A stretch of DNA of 64,000 nucleotides from Saccharopolyspora rhizosphaerae. Its GTDB lineage: Bacteria > Actinomycetota > Actinomycetes > Mycobacteriales > Pseudonocardiaceae. Under the pieces are notes generated by a model. That model was given only the letters and a program-made list of their open reading frames with translations. It made no database searches and was not told the DNA's origin. The translations under genes were made by a program, and so were the position numbers. Each line of letters opens with the position of its first letter. The first letter of the stretch is position 1. This document shows, piece after piece, positions 23,903 through 33,497 of this stretch. The stretch spans positions 62,001-126,000 of the forward strand of contig NZ_RSAA01000002.1 in NCBI RefSeq assembly GCF_003931915.1, in the 5' to 3' direction.

Positions 23903-24181
23903 TCAGGGTTCGCCGTGCCGGCGCGCGGCGAACCCTGCTGCCAGTGCGCCCGCTGCCGTGATCACGCCGAGGGCGGACGCGGTCCACACCAGGCCGCTCG
24001 CCAGCGACAGCAAGGACAGCATCGCGGTCAGCGTGAGCGCGGTGCACACCAGCAGCGTGCGCAGTCCGCTCCAGCCGTGCCCGTCCTGGAAGCGCTCGAA
24101 CTGCTCCGCGAGCTCAGGGTCTGCGGCCACCAGCGCCGATTCGATCTCGGCGAGCCTGTCCCGCTCGTGCTTGCTCAACAT
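23903..24181 (-). CDS. DUF3040-family membrane protein
   Basis: A 92-aa protein with the DUF3040 start (MLSKHERDRLAEIESAL), an acidic helical N-terminal half and two predicted membrane helices at about 40-60 and 64-84. Both ends should lie in the cytoplasm. The family is restricted to actinobacteria and has no known function. ATG 24181 follows AGGAG at 6-7 nt. It converges with the DUF2795 gene, 16 bp apart. Confidence 0.8.
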   Translation of the reverse strand: MLSKHERDRLAEIESALVAADPELAEQFERFQDGHGWSGLRTLLVCTALTLTAMLSLLSLASGLVWTASALGVITAAGALAAGFAARRHGEP

Positions 24182-24404
24182 GACGAGCTCCTAGTGACGT
24201 CCCCTTCGACCCCAACGAGGTACTCGCTCCTCCACCGCCGCAGGCGGCCCGTGGAGCCCATCCAGGCTCGCACGTGATCACCCGTCGCCCCTACGCTGCA
24301 GTCGGGTGATTTTCGGTGCGGAGGACACGCCCCGCGCGGTTACGGGCCGTGTCCGGTGATCGCTCTGCACGCCCCTGCTCGAGCGGTGGCGCACGAGGCA
24401 GGAC

Positions 24405-25421
24405 TCACGCGTAGTGCACGACCCCTTCGACGCGCTGCGCGCCCAGCTCGTCCTGCAGGACGAGGACGTCGAGGTGGGCGGCGGTTTCGAGGACCGCCAT
24501 CATCTGGTTGAACACGTCGAGCTCGTCGAAGGCGCGTTCGCGGCGGGTCCAGGTCAGCGCTCGCGCCGCCTCGTAGGCGGTGGTCGCGCCGGCCGACACC
24601 ACGGCGGCGGTCGCGGCCAGGCGGGCGTCGTGGTGCGCCAGCAGCTCGTCGACCCGCGCGTGGACGCTGTCGGTGACCGGCCCGTGCGCGGGCAGCAGCC
24701 GCATGTCCGGCATGCCGCGCACCAGGCGCAGCGAAGCCAGGTAGTCGCGCAGCGGGCTGGCGGTGGGGGCCTGCTCGAAGCCGATGGACGGGGTGATGTG
24801 CGGCAGCACGTGGTCCCCGGCGAACATCAGGCCGGCCTGCTCCTCCAGGAACACCAGGTGCCCGCGGGTGTGGCCGGGCGTGGGCAGCGCGCGCAGCGGC
24901 CGGTCCGTCAGTCCGAGGTCGCTGGAGGCGTCGATCCAGGCGTCCGGCTCGTCCCAGATGTGGTTGCGCGGGGCGTCGTCGCGCAGGCTCAGCAGCGCGT
25001 CGCGCACGGGCTTGGCGCCGTGCTCGGCCAGCATCTCCAGCTGGCGGTCCATCGACCGGTGCTCCGGCGACATCAGGCGGGCGATCGTGTCGCGCTCACC
25101 TTCGCCGAGCAGCACCTGGGAACCGTGTTCGCGGCGCAGCGCGAGCGCCTGCGTGTAGTGGTCTCGGTGGGCGTGGGTGACCAGGAACCGGGTGATGTCG
25201 CCCGGCCCGGCGCCGATCTGGGCGAGTGAGGAGGTCAGCTGCTCGCGCGAGGCCTCCAGGGCCCAGCCGCCGTCGACCAGGGTCAGCGAGTCGCCGTCGG
25301 CGATGGCGTAGACGTTGACCGCGCGCAGGCCGTCGTTGGGCAGGGGCAGCGGGATGCGGTGCACGCCCGGCGCCACCTCGAACGCACCCGGCTCCATCCA
25401 CTCGTACCGCGATTCACCCAT
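24405..25421 (-). CDS. MBL-fold metallo-hydrolase
   Basis: A 338-aa metallo-beta-lactamase-fold hydrolase. The metal motif THAHRDHY (HxHxDH) is near residue 84, with further ligand sites in the PTPGHTRGHLVFLEE block and MFAGDHVLP. A C-terminal ~90-residue helical extension (dimerisation or substrate domain) follows, as in hydroxyacylglutathione hydrolase/flavin-type relatives. Substrate unknown. ATG 25421 was chosen because GGAGG lies 7 nt before it. It faces a GntR-type regulator across a palindrome (25459-25484), suggesting it is that regulator's target. Confidence 0.85.
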   Translation of the reverse strand: MGESRYEWMEPGAFEVAPGVHRIPLPLPNDGLRAVNVYAIADGDSLTLVDGGWALEASREQLTSSLAQIGAGPGDITRFLVTHAHRDHYTQALALRREHGSQVLLGEGERDTIARLMSPEHRSMDRQLEMLAEHGAKPVRDALLSLRDDAPRNHIWDEPDAWIDASSDLGLTDRPLRALPTPGHTRGHLVFLEEQAGLMFAGDHVLPHITPSIGFEQAPTASPLRDYLASLRLVRGMPDMRLLPAHGPVTDSVHARVDELLAHHDARLAATAAVVSAGATTAYEAARALTWTRRERAFDELDVFNQMMAVLETAAHLDVLVLQDELGAQRVEGVVHYA

Positions 25422-25458
25422 GCTCAGACCTCCAGACACCCGACCTACCAGCTCTACC

Positions 25459-25484
25459 ACACATACCAACCGGTTGGTGTGTGT
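25459..25484. promoter_or_regulatory. palindromic operator between the MBL and GntR genes
   Basis: The core ACCAACCGGTTGGT (25465-25478) is a perfect 14-bp palindrome; it extends to 26 bp with two mismatched pairs through ACACA/TGTGT arms. It lies 38 bp before the MBL start and covers the only other possible (unsupported) GntR start codon. Confidence 0.65.
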
Positions 25485-25597
25485 CCGCGCTCACTCCTCG
25501 CGTAGACTCCGCGGAGCTCGCCGCAGCTGCTCCACTGCGGACCGCGGCCGGGCGTGACCTTGTTGCGGCGTTGGTGTCGAGGACGGGCGGAGACCGC

Positions 25598-26224
25598 GTG
25601 TCGTTGCCGGACGAGCTGGCCGAGCAGCTCCTGGGGTCGATCATCGACGGGACCTACTCGCCCGGGGGCGCGCTGCCGTCCGAAGCGGAGCTCGCGGAGC
25701 TGTTCTCGATGAGCCGGCTGACGGTGCGCGAGGCGATCAAAGCGCTGCGGGTGCAGGACGTGGTGCGCATCGAGCGCGGACGAGGCACCTACGTCAACCC
25801 GCCCACCCGGTGGACCTCGCTGCACGCGCTGGTCCGGGCGGCGACCTCCCCCGGTGCCGTTCCCGAGGTGGTCACCGCGCTGCACGAGGCCCGGCGGGTG
25901 CTCGAGAGCGGGGCGGCCGAACTCGCCGCGCTCCAGCGCACCGACGCGGACCTGACCCTGCTGCGGCAGCACCTGCGGGAGATGGCCGAGGCGGCGGACG
26001 CGGAAGCACGCTGCGCCGCGCACCTCGCGTTCCACCGGGCGATCGCGCACGCCACCGGGAACCCGCTCGTCCCGCTGCTGTTCGAGCCGTTCACCCGCGC
26101 AGCGCCCGCTGCGAGCGACACGGCCCGGCACGAAGCGCTGCTGGCGGCGATCGAGGCCCACGACCCGGCGGGGGCCCGCCGATCCGTGGACGCCCACCTG
26201 CACGTCCGCGGCACCCGGACGTGA
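25598..26224 (+). CDS. GntR-family (FadR/FCD) regulator
   Basis: A 208-aa regulator with an N-terminal winged helix (DELAEQLLGSIIDGTYSPGG, then LPSEAELAELFSMSRLTVREA) and a helical FCD ligand-binding domain (ESGAAELAALQRTD, HLAFHRAIAHATGNP with a metal-binding His pattern). GTG 25598 has GGCGGAG 5 nt upstream. A GTG at 25481 would add 39 residues but has no ribosome site and sits inside the palindrome. Probable control of itself and the divergent MBL hydrolase. FCD proteins usually sense a small carboxylic acid. Confidence 0.82.
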   Translation: MSLPDELAEQLLGSIIDGTYSPGGALPSEAELAELFSMSRLTVREAIKALRVQDVVRIERGRGTYVNPPTRWTSLHALVRAATSPGAVPEVVTALHEARRVLESGAAELAALQRTDADLTLLRQHLREMAEAADAEARCAAHLAFHRAIAHATGNPLVPLLFEPFTRAAPAASDTARHEALLAAIEAHDPAGARRSVDAHLHVRGTRT

Positions 26225-26281
26225 TCCGCGTAACCTCGTGAGCCGTCCGTCGTTGATCTCCCGGATTCCTGGGAGGTCTGG

Positions 26282-28126
26282 ATGCGTCGCTCGTTGCTCG
26301 CCCTGCTCCTCGCGTTGTTGGCCGCTCTCGCCGGTCTGCCCGCGGCCCACGCAGCTCCGAACCCCGCGTGGAGCGCCCGCGGTGAGGACTACCCGGGTGC
26401 CGTCGCCGAAACCGACGTGCCCGTGCCGATGTCGGACGGCACGGTGCTGCGCGCCGACGTCAAGCGACCGGCTGGCGCCGACGGCGAGCCGGTCGACGGT
26501 CGCTTCCCCGTGCTGGTCACCATCACCGCTTACAACAAGACGATCATCAGCGGTCCGGGAGCCGCCGCGATCGGCGACCCGGACTACTTCGTCAAGCGCG
26601 GCTACGTGCACGTCTCGGTCGACGCGCGCGGGACGGGTTCCTCCGGCGGCGACTGGCAGGCCTTCAGCGCGCGGGAGAACACCGACGCCGGCGAGATCGT
26701 GAACTGGGCCGCCTCCCAGGAGCGCCCGTGGAGCGGCGGCTCGGTCGGCATGCTCGGCGCCAGCTACATGGGCATCAGCCAGCTGCTCGCCGCGGGCAAC
26801 CAACCGCCGGGCCTCAAGGCGATCTTCCCGCAGGTACCGGCGATGGACACCTACCGCGACGTGGTGGCCTCCGGCGGCGCCCTGGACGTCGGGTTCATCC
26901 CGCTGTGGCTGGGCCTGGTCACCGCGACCGGCCTCGTCCCACCGGCTTACGGCCCCAGCGAGCCGGACAACGCGCTGCAGATGTACCTCGACCGCGTGCA
27001 GGGCGCGACGAGCTTCACCGCACCGACGCTGCTGGAAGCCACGCTGGGCCTCAACGCCGCCTTCGACGGGCCGTTCTACGCCGAACGCTCCCCCGCCGGC
27101 GTCCTCGACCGCATCGACGTGCCGACCTTCCTGATCGGCGGCGAGTACGACCTGTTCCAGCGCGGCACGCCGATGGTGTTCGACCACCTCCGGCAGCGCG
27201 GCGTCCCGGTCAAGATGGTCCTGGGCCCGTGGGACCACCTGGAGGGCAGCCGCGGCGACATCTCCGAGGCCGGTCACGGCACGCTGCAGGAGCTCCAGCT
27301 GCGCTGGTTCGACCACCACGTGCGCGGGGACGCCGATCCGTCCCTCGACGCCGACATCGCGCCGCTGACCTACTACGAGATCGGCTCCGGCCAGTGGCAC
27401 GAGGCCGACCAGTGGATCGACGAGCAGCGCGCCCGCAGCTTCCAGCTCTCCGGCACCTCGCTGCCCGGCGTGCCGGGTCGGCTCGTGGACGCCGACCCGG
27501 AGCCGGGGCAGACCACGGTCGCTCCGGTGCCGGTGTCCGGGCTGTGCACGCGCTCGACGAACCAGTGGACCGCCGGGCTGCCCAACGCCGTGGGCATCGC
27601 CCAGCTCTGCCACGACAACCGCTGGAACGACGTGTCCGGCGCGGTGTTCGAGACCGAGCCGGTGGACGAGGCGGTGCGCCTGCGCGGGCCGATCAACGCC
27701 CGCCTGCGGGCCTCGACCCCGACCGGCAACGGGATGTTGTCGGTGTCGGTGTCCTCGGTCGCGCCCGATGGCGCGGTCGACCGGCTCACCGGCGGCTGGC
27801 AGGTGCTCTCGCACCGCGCTCTCGACGAGTCCCGGTCGCGCTACCTCGACGGTGAGCTGATCCAGCCGTTCCACCCGTTCACCAAGGAAGCGCAGAGCCC
27901 TCTGGAGCCCGGTGCGGTCGAACCGGTCGACGTCGAGGTGTTCCCGACCGGCGCGGTGATCCCGCCCGGGCACAAGCTGCGGGTCTCGGTGCAGGCCTTC
28001 GACGTTCCGCACCTGCTGCCGACCGTGCGGGACCTGCCCGCCGCGCTGTCGCCGGTCACCCTCCACACCTCGCCGGAACACCCGTCGGAGATCACGCTGC
28101 CGGTGATCCCGGCCTCGGCGGGGTGA
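26282..28126 (+). CDS. secreted CocE/NonD-family hydrolase (X-Pro dipeptidyl-peptidase-like)
   Basis: A 614-aa exported serine hydrolase. A signal peptide with a Leu/Ala core and AHAA cleavage region ends near residue 24. The alpha/beta-hydrolase domain follows: SDGTVLRADVKRPAG, then VDARGTGSSGG, the nucleophile elbow MLGASYMGISQ (Ser about 155), and Asp/His in the IGGEYDLFQRGTP and GPWDHLEGS parts. The C-terminal ~200 residues form the jelly-roll X-Pro dipeptidyl-peptidase C domain. Family members cleave peptides or esters, including cocaine, glutaryl-7-ACA and acyl groups, so the substrate is open. ATG 26282 follows GGAGG at 5 nt. Confidence 0.9.
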   Translation: MRRSLLALLLALLAALAGLPAAHAAPNPAWSARGEDYPGAVAETDVPVPMSDGTVLRADVKRPAGADGEPVDGRFPVLVTITAYNKTIISGPGAAAIGDPDYFVKRGYVHVSVDARGTGSSGGDWQAFSARENTDAGEIVNWAASQERPWSGGSVGMLGASYMGISQLLAAGNQPPGLKAIFPQVPAMDTYRDVVASGGALDVGFIPLWLGLVTATGLVPPAYGPSEPDNALQMYLDRVQGATSFTAPTLLEATLGLNAAFDGPFYAERSPAGVLDRIDVPTFLIGGEYDLFQRGTPMVFDHLRQRGVPVKMVLGPWDHLEGSRGDISEAGHGTLQELQLRWFDHHVRGDADPSLDADIAPLTYYEIGSGQWHEADQWIDEQRARSFQLSGTSLPGVPGRLVDADPEPGQTTVAPVPVSGLCTRSTNQWTAGLPNAVGIAQLCHDNRWNDVSGAVFETEPVDEAVRLRGPINARLRASTPTGNGMLSVSVSSVAPDGAVDRLTGGWQVLSHRALDESRSRYLDGELIQPFHPFTKEAQSPLEPGAVEPVDVEVFPTGAVIPPGHKLRVSVQAFDVPHLLPTVRDLPAALSPVTLHTSPEHPSEITLPVIPASAG

Positions 28127-28269
28127 CCTGCCCCGGCCGGGACCCCGGGGCGGGTCGTCGCGGTAGACCTGGTGTCCGCCCGGTCCGGGACGACCACCGG
28201 TAACACCGGGACCCCACGCCCGGCGTGCAGCACGTGAGTTCCGGGAGAACCCGCGTTCGCCCAAGAGGA

Positions 28270-28292
28270 GGGAGGTCCCGGAGGAACCTCCC
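28270..28292 (+). terminator. possible terminator after the CocE-like gene
   Basis: GGGAGGT (28270-28276) pairs with ACCTCCC (28286-28292) about 145 nt after the stop; a second stem GGGAGCG/CGCTCCC follows at 28301-28320. Either may serve as terminator in the 272-bp convergent gap. Confidence 0.4.
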
Positions 28293-28347
28293 TGCACGGC
28301 GGGAGCGCACGTCCGCTCCCGGTGTGGCGGTGAAGGGGTGGAACGAC

Positions 28348-28385
28348 GGAGGGGCGGCAGTTCCGAGTGGAACTGCCGCCCCTCC
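28348..28385 (-). terminator. strong terminator of the pcc operon
   Basis: A perfect 17-bp stem, GGAGGGGCGGCAGTTCC (28348-28364) with its complement at 28369-28385, closed by a 4-nt loop, 14 nt past the pccA stop. It would also stop transcription arriving from the CocE-like gene. Confidence 0.85.
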
Positions 28386-28398
28386 GAATTCGTCCGGG

Positions 28399-30162
28399 TT
28401 ACTTGATCTCGCAGAGGGCGGTGCCCTGGGTGACCGAGTCGCCGGGCTTGGCCGTGAGACCGGTGACCGTGCCGGCCTTGTGGGCGTTGACCGGGTTCTC
28501 CATCTTCATGGCCTCCAGGACGGCGATCTGGTCGCCCTCGGCGACCTCCTGCCCGTCCTCGACGGTCACCTTGACGATCGTGCCCTGCATCGGGGCCGCG
28601 ACCGCGTCTCCGGAGGCCGCCGCACCCGATCCGCCGCCGGCGCGCTTGCGCGGCTTGGCCTTGGCCGCCGACGGGGAAGAAGGCGCGGCGAAAGCCGCCG
28701 GCAGCGAGACCTCCAGCCGACGACCGCCGACCTCGACGAGGATCGTCTGCCGCTCCTCGCCCTCCTCAGCGGGCTCGGCGCCGCCGCTGTGGGGCTCGAT
28801 GGTGTTCTCGAACTCGGTCTCGATCCAGCGGGTGTGCACGGTGAACCCGTCGGAGCCCACGAACGCCGGGTCGCGCACGATCGTCCGGTGGAACGGCAGG
28901 ACCGTGGCCATGCCCTCGACCTGCATCTCGTCGAGCACCCGGCGAGCGCGCTGCAAGGCCTGCTGCCGGTCGGCGCCGGTCACGATGACCTTGGCCAGCA
29001 GCGAGTCGAACTGGCCGCCGATGACGCTGCCGGTCTCCACGCCCGCGTCGACGCGCACGCCCGGGCCCTGCGGGGCCACGAACTTGGTGACGGTGCCGGG
29101 AGCGGGCAGGAAGTTGCGGCCGGCGTCCTCACCGTTGATGCGGAACTCGATGGAGTGCCCGCGCGGCTCCGGGTCGGCGCCGAGGTGCAGCTTCTCCCCC
29201 GCCGCGATGCGGAACTGCTCGCGGACCAGGTCGATGCCGGTGGTCTCCTCGGAGACCGGGTGCTCGACCTGCAGCCGGGTGTTGACCTCCAGGAACGAGA
29301 TCGTGCCGTCCTGCCCGACCAGGAACTCCACGGTGCCGGCGCCGTAGTAACCGGCCTCCGAGCAGATCGCGCGGGCGGCCTCGTGGATCCGGCTGCGCTG
29401 GTCCTCGCTCAGGAAGGGCGCCGGGGCCTCCTCGACGAGCTTCTGGTGGCGGCGCTGCAGCGAGCAGTCGCGGGTGCCCACCACGACGACGTTGCCGTGC
29501 TTGTCGGCGAGCACCTGCGCCTCGACGTGGCGCGGGCGGTCGAGGTAGCGCTCGACGAAGCACTCGCCGCGCCCGAAGGCGGTCTCGGCCTCGCGGACGG
29601 CGGAGGCGAACAGCTCCGGGATCTCCTCGATCGAGCGCGCGACCTTCAGGCCACGACCGCCACCGCCGAAGGCCGCCTTGATGGCCACCGGCAGCCCGTG
29701 CTCCTGGGCGAAGGCGACGACGTCGTCGGCGCCCGGCACCGGGTCCTGGGTGCCCGGCACCAGCGGTGCCCCGGCACGGGTGGCGATGTGCCGCGCGGTG
29801 ACCTTGTCACCGAGGTCGCGGATGGCCTGCGGCGACGGGCCGACCCAGATCAGATCGGCGTCGAGCACGGCCTGGGCGAAGTCGGCGTTCTCCGACAGGA
29901 ACCCGTAGCCCGGGTGCACCGCGTCGGCACCGGAGCGCTTGGCGACGTCGATGATCTTGTCGATGTTCAGGTAGGACTCGCCGGGCGTGGAACCGCCCAG
30001 GGCGAAGGCCTCGTCGGCGAGCCGCACGTGCTGCGCGTCGGCGTCCGGCTCCGCGTAGACGGCGACCGAGGCGATCGCCTCGTCCTGGCAAGCGCGGATG
30101 ACCCGCACCGCGATCTCACCGCGGTTGGCGATCAGGACCTTGCTGATCGGCGTCACGTCCAC
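28399..30162 (-). CDS. pccA: acyl-CoA carboxylase alpha subunit (biotin carboxylase + BCCP)
   Basis: A 587-aa two-domain subunit. The biotin carboxylase domain fills about 1-450 ([20 protein letters not shown]-grasp loop [11 protein letters not shown], and [17 protein letters not shown]). A linker follows, and the C-terminal biotinyl domain carries the biotinylation motif LEAMKMENP near residue 555. It carboxylates biotin with ATP and bicarbonate for transfer by the beta subunit. GTG 30162 was chosen because GAGGAG lies 8 nt upstream. Third gene of the operon pccB-accE-pccA; the terminator at 28348 follows. Confidence 0.92.
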   Translation of the reverse strand: MDVTPISKVLIANRGEIAVRVIRACQDEAIASVAVYAEPDADAQHVRLADEAFALGGSTPGESYLNIDKIIDVAKRSGADAVHPGYGFLSENADFAQAVLDADLIWVGPSPQAIRDLGDKVTARHIATRAGAPLVPGTQDPVPGADDVVAFAQEHGLPVAIKAAFGGGGRGLKVARSIEEIPELFASAVREAETAFGRGECFVERYLDRPRHVEAQVLADKHGNVVVVGTRDCSLQRRHQKLVEEAPAPFLSEDQRSRIHEAARAICSEAGYYGAGTVEFLVGQDGTISFLEVNTRLQVEHPVSEETTGIDLVREQFRIAAGEKLHLGADPEPRGHSIEFRINGEDAGRNFLPAPGTVTKFVAPQGPGVRVDAGVETGSVIGGQFDSLLAKVIVTGADRQQALQRARRVLDEMQVEGMATVLPFHRTIVRDPAFVGSDGFTVHTRWIETEFENTIEPHSGGAEPAEEGEERQTILVEVGGRRLEVSLPAAFAAPSSPSAAKAKPRKRAGGGSGAAASGDAVAAPMQGTIVKVTVEDGQEVAEGDQIAVLEAMKMENPVNAHKAGTVTGLTAKPGDSVTQGTALCEIK

Positions 30163-30226
30163 AGTGTCAACTCCTCGATTTCCCGGCGCGACGCCGGAGC
30201 AGGCGGACAACGTCAAGTCTGGAGGG

Positions 30227-30466
30227 TCAGCCCGGCAGCGCCGAGGCTCGCCACGCGTGCGGTCCCGGGCGCAGCGGGCTACGCCCCGCGGGGTGGCGCA
30301 CCCGCGCGACCGGATCGCCCCACAGCGACATCGGCTTCGCCGCGTCCTCGGGTGTCTGGGCGGCCGCCGCGCCCGCCAGCGCCGCGGTCAGCGCCGCGAT
30401 CTCGACGTCGTCGGGATCGCCGCGCACGATGCGCAGCACCGGCCGTTGCGGGGTCTGCTCGCTCAT
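30227..30466 (-). CDS. accE: acyl-CoA carboxylase epsilon subunit
   Basis: A 79-aa epsilon subunit. It has the expected core [20 protein letters not shown] and the C-terminal basic Pro/Arg-rich part with PVARVRHP. These small proteins, unique to actinobacteria, bind the carboxyltransferase core and raise its activity. ATG 30466 is 22 bp behind the pccB stop. The 64-bp gap to pccA is the longest within the operon. Confidence 0.88.
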   Translation of the reverse strand: MSEQTPQRPVLRIVRGDPDDVEIAALTAALAGAAAAQTPEDAAKPMSLWGDPVARVRHPAGRSPLRPGPHAWRASALPG

Positions 30467-30488
30467 CGGAAGCTCCTCACCTCGCCGA

Positions 30489-32129
30489 TCACAGCGGGAT
30501 GTTGCCGTGCTTCTTGGCCGGGAGGCTGGCGCGCTTGTCCTTGAGCATGCGCAGCGACCGGGCCACGTAGCCGCGGGTGTAGGACGGCGGGATGACCGAG
30601 TCCACGTACCCGCGCTCGGCGGCGGCGTAGGGGTTGCAGAGGGTGTCCTCGTACTCCTGCTGCAGCCGCGCGCGCAGCGCCTCGACGTCCTCCCCGTTGG
30701 CGGCGGCGTCGGCCAGCTGCCGCCGGTAGAGGATGTTCGCCGCACCCTGCGCCCCCATGACCGCGATCTGCGCGGTCGGCCAGGCCAGGTTGATGTCGGC
30801 GCCGAGGTGCTTGGAACCCATCACGTCGTAGGCACCGCCGTAGGCCTTGCGCGTGATCACGGTGACCAGCGGGACGGTGGCTTCGGCGTAGGCGTAGAGC
30901 AGCTTGGCGCCGCGCCGGATGATGCCGTTCCACTCCTGGTCGGTGCCCGGCAGGAAACCCGGGACGTCGACGAAGGTCAGCACCGGGATGTTGAAGGCGT
31001 CGCAGGTCCGCACGAAGCGCGCGGCCTTCTCGCTGGCGCCGATGTCCAGGGTGCCCGCGAACTGGGTGGGCTGGTTGGCCACGACACCCACGGGCTGGCC
31101 CTCGACCCGCCCGTAGCCGGTGATGATGTTCGGCGCGAACAACGCGGAGACCTCGAGGAACTCCTCGTCGTCGACCACGGTCTGGATGACCTTGTGCATG
31201 TCGTAGGGCTGGTTCGGCGAGTCCGGGACCAGCACGTCCAGTTCGCGGTCGGCGTCGGTGATCGCGTCGGAGATCGCCCCGGTGCCGGTGTCGGCCCCCT
31301 CGAAGAGCGGGGGCTCGGAGAGGTTGTTGCTCGGCAGGAACGACACCAGTTCCTTGACGTAGCCGATCGCGTCCTCCTCGTCGGAGGCGAGGTAGTGCGC
31401 GTTGCCGGAGCGCGAGTTGTGGGTGTGCGCGCCGCCGAGCTCCTCGAAGGTGACGTCCTCACCGGTGACGGTCTTGATGACGTCGGGCCCGGTGATGAAC
31501 ATGTGCGAGGTCTTGTCGACCATCACCGTGAAGTCGGTGATCGCGGGCGAGTACACCGCGCCGCCCGCGCACGGGCCCATGATGAGCGAGATCTGCGGGA
31601 TCACGCCCGAAGCGTGGGTGTTGCGCTTGAAGATCTCGGCGTAGAGACCCAGCGCCGCGACGCCTTCCTGGATGCGGGCGCCGCCGGAGTCGTTGATGCC
31701 GATCAGCGGGCAGCCGGTCTTGAGCGCCAGGTCCATGACCTTGACGATCTTCTCGCCGAAGACCTCGCCCAGCGAACCGCCGAAGACGGTGAAGTCCTGC
31801 GAGAACACGCACACCTTGCGGCCGTCGATGGTGCCGTAGCCGGTCACCACGCCGTCGCCGTAGGGGCGGTCGGCGTCCATGCCGAAGTTCGTGGAGCGGT
31901 GCCGCGCGTGCTCGTCGAGCTCGACGAACGAACCCTCGTCGAGCAGCATGTCGATGCGCTCGCGGGCGGTCTTCTTGCCCTTCTCGTGCTGCTTGGCCAC
32001 CGCGCGCGCCGAGCCGGCGTGCACGGCCTCGTCGTTCCGCCGGTACAGATCCGCCAGCTTGCCGGCGGTCGTGTGGATGTCCGGCACGTCAACCGGCGGC
32101 TGACCGACCGGCTCCGTCGCGCTGCTCAT
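30489..32129 (-). CDS. pccB: propionyl-CoA carboxylase beta (carboxyltransferase) subunit
   Basis: A 546-aa carboxyltransferase of the crotonase superfamily. N-half: [18 protein letters not shown]-half: [20 protein letters not shown] and [16 protein letters not shown]. In the Streptomyces coelicolor enzymes the residue after GGAY decides acyl specificity, Asp (422) favouring propionyl-CoA; Asp is present here (residue about 435). The product, (S)-methylmalonyl-CoA, feeds odd-chain and branched-chain degradation and polyketide extender supply. First gene of the operon, preceded by a TTGACT...TAACCT promoter and by a double-domain TetR gene. Confidence 0.92.
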   Translation of the reverse strand: MSSATEPVGQPPVDVPDIHTTAGKLADLYRRNDEAVHAGSARAVAKQHEKGKKTARERIDMLLDEGSFVELDEHARHRSTNFGMDADRPYGDGVVTGYGTIDGRKVCVFSQDFTVFGGSLGEVFGEKIVKVMDLALKTGCPLIGINDSGGARIQEGVAALGLYAEIFKRNTHASGVIPQISLIMGPCAGGAVYSPAITDFTVMVDKTSHMFITGPDVIKTVTGEDVTFEELGGAHTHNSRSGNAHYLASDEEDAIGYVKELVSFLPSNNLSEPPLFEGADTGTGAISDAITDADRELDVLVPDSPNQPYDMHKVIQTVVDDEEFLEVSALFAPNIITGYGRVEGQPVGVVANQPTQFAGTLDIGASEKAARFVRTCDAFNIPVLTFVDVPGFLPGTDQEWNGIIRRGAKLLYAYAEATVPLVTVITRKAYGGAYDVMGSKHLGADINLAWPTAQIAVMGAQGAANILYRRQLADAAANGEDVEALRARLQQEYEDTLCNPYAAAERGYVDSVIPPSYTRGYVARSLRMLKDKRASLPAKKHGNIPL

Positions 32130-32191
32130 GCAACCAACCTGTCCTCGTTACCTGCTCGGTCCCAGTATCCGCGCGGACCTGGTCTCGCCGG

Positions 32192-32221
32192 AGGTTAATT
32201 GTCCCGCCGCGATCGAGTCAA
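32192..32221 (-). promoter_or_regulatory. promoter of the pcc operon
   Basis: On the minus strand TTGACT (32216-32221) and TAACCT (32192-32197) are 18 bp apart, a good match to a principal-sigma promoter, with a leader of about 55 nt before the pccB ATG. The -10 region is one of few AT-rich spots here (CAATTAACC). Confidence 0.7.
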
Positions 32222-32297
32222 ACCTGCAAGTGACCGACCGCTAGTCCTGCTGTCCCCTCCCAGGCGGTTTCTCCTGGCTCTTCCCGCGCTAAGTGAA

Positions 32298-32312
32298 CGG
32301 CGCCTAGCGCCG
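32298..32312 (-). terminator. short hairpin after the TetR gene
   Basis: CGGCGC and GCGCCG with a CTA loop lie 4 nt past the regulator's stop, separating it from the pcc promoter. Confidence 0.4.
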
Positions 32313-32315
32313 GCC

Positions 32316-33497
32316 TCACGCCTCGACGGGCGTCTCCAGCATCAGGGCGGAGCCCACCCGCAGCACCGCCCTGGCGTCGCGGACCGCACCCGTGCGCGCC
32401 ATGTCGTTGGCCGCGGTCAGCGCCGCCTGCACCAGGATGCGGGAGCGCACCGGGTCCAACTCGGGACGCGCCTCGCACAGCAGCCCGACCCACTCGGCGA
32501 CGTAGGCGTGCTGGGTCTGGCGCGCGCGGTGCCGTTCGTCCGGTGGCAGGTGCCCGACCTCGCTGACCAGGATGTCGATGAAGCCCCCGTGGTCGAAGGC
32601 GAAGCGGATGTAGGAGCGCAGCAGCGCCCGCAGCGCCTCGGCGGGGTCGGCCTTGGTGGCCAGGGTCCGCTCCAGCTCGACCTCCAGCCAGGCGTTGCCG
32701 CGGGTGATCACCGCGCTGAGCAGCTCCTGCTTGCTGGCGAAGTAGTTGTACAGGCTGGGCCCGGCGATGCCGGCCGCCGCGCCGACGTCCTCGGTGGTCA
32801 CCTTGCCGTAGCCGGCTTCGGCGAACAGGCGGGTGGCCGCCGCCAGCAGCAACCGGCGGCGCGAGGCCCGGCCCGCGAAGCGCTCCAGCTGCTCGGGGTG
32901 GGTCTCGGGGCGGGGTGCGAGCTCCTGCGGCGGACGGTTGCCGATGATCACGACCATCTCGGCGAGCAGCTGCTCGAACTCCCGCCGCGCGAGCTGCACC
33001 TGGTGGTAGGAAGGGCTGGTCAGCACGCTGAACGCGCACCAGGCCCGGAACCGCGCGTCGGCGTCGGTCAGCTCGGGCCGGAACGCGCGGGCGAGGCCGG
33101 TCAACCCGCGAGCGACCTCGCGCAACTCGCCGCGCAGCACGTCGCGACGTTCCTCGGGGAGCCGCCGCGACTCCCGCTGCCAGAGCACGCCGAGCTGGCG
33201 GTGGTCGAGCGCGGCGGCGGCCAGCCGGGACACCACCTGCTCGACGTCGCCGGGCTCCGCGGTGATCTCGACGAACGGGTGCAGCTCGTCGAGCACCACG
33301 TGGGTCAGCAGCTGCTGCTTGCCCGCGAAGTGCCGGTACAGCGCGGAGGAGCCGACGCCGACGGCGTCGGCGATGTCGCTCATGCCGACCTGGTCGAAGC
33401 CCTCGCGGTAGAACAGGTCGGCGGCCGCGGCGGTGATCATCGCTCGCCGGTTCCGGGGTCGCGTGCCGCGCGCAGGCGGGCTGCCCACCTCGGCCAT
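32316..33497 (-). CDS. double-domain TetR regulator (two fused TetR units)
   Basis: A 393-aa protein, twice the length of a TetR monomer. Unit 1 has its DNA-binding helix block at about 19-65 (MSDIADAVGVGSSALYRHF); unit 2 begins near 205 with VTTEDVGAAAGIAGPSLYNYF at about 228-248. Both units keep the features of a working recognition helix. Usual TetR proteins dimerise to make a two-HTH surface; here both HTHs are in one chain, so it may bind as a pseudo-dimer or a dimer with four HTHs. ATG 33497 follows GGAGGT. It lies 186 bp before pccB on the same strand and is the obvious candidate to control it. A TetR repressor (PccD) of pccBA is known in Saccharopolyspora erythraea; orthology is not established here. 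Confidence 0.85.
   Translation of the reverse strand: MAEVGSPPARGTRPRNRRAMITAAAADLFYREGFDQVGMSDIADAVGVGSSALYRHFAGKQQLLTHVVLDELHPFVEITAEPGDVEQVVSRLAAAALDHRQLGVLWQRESRRLPEERRDVLRGELREVARGLTGLARAFRPELTDADARFRAWCAFSVLTSPSYHQVQLARREFEQLLAEMVVIIGNRPPQELAPRPETHPEQLERFAGRASRRRLLLAAATRLFAEAGYGKVTTEDVGAAAGIAGPSLYNYFASKQELLSAVITRGNAWLEVELERTLATKADPAEALRALLRSYIRFAFDHGGFIDILVSEVGHLPPDERHRARQTQHAYVAEWVGLLCEARPELDPVRSRILVQAALTAANDMARTGAVRDARAVLRVGSALMLETPVEA

Noticed and set aside
25454..28297. 947-codon minus-strand frame opposite the GntR and CocE-like genes
   Set aside because: Spans two real genes and their gap with no motif; start and stop do not fit any gene.
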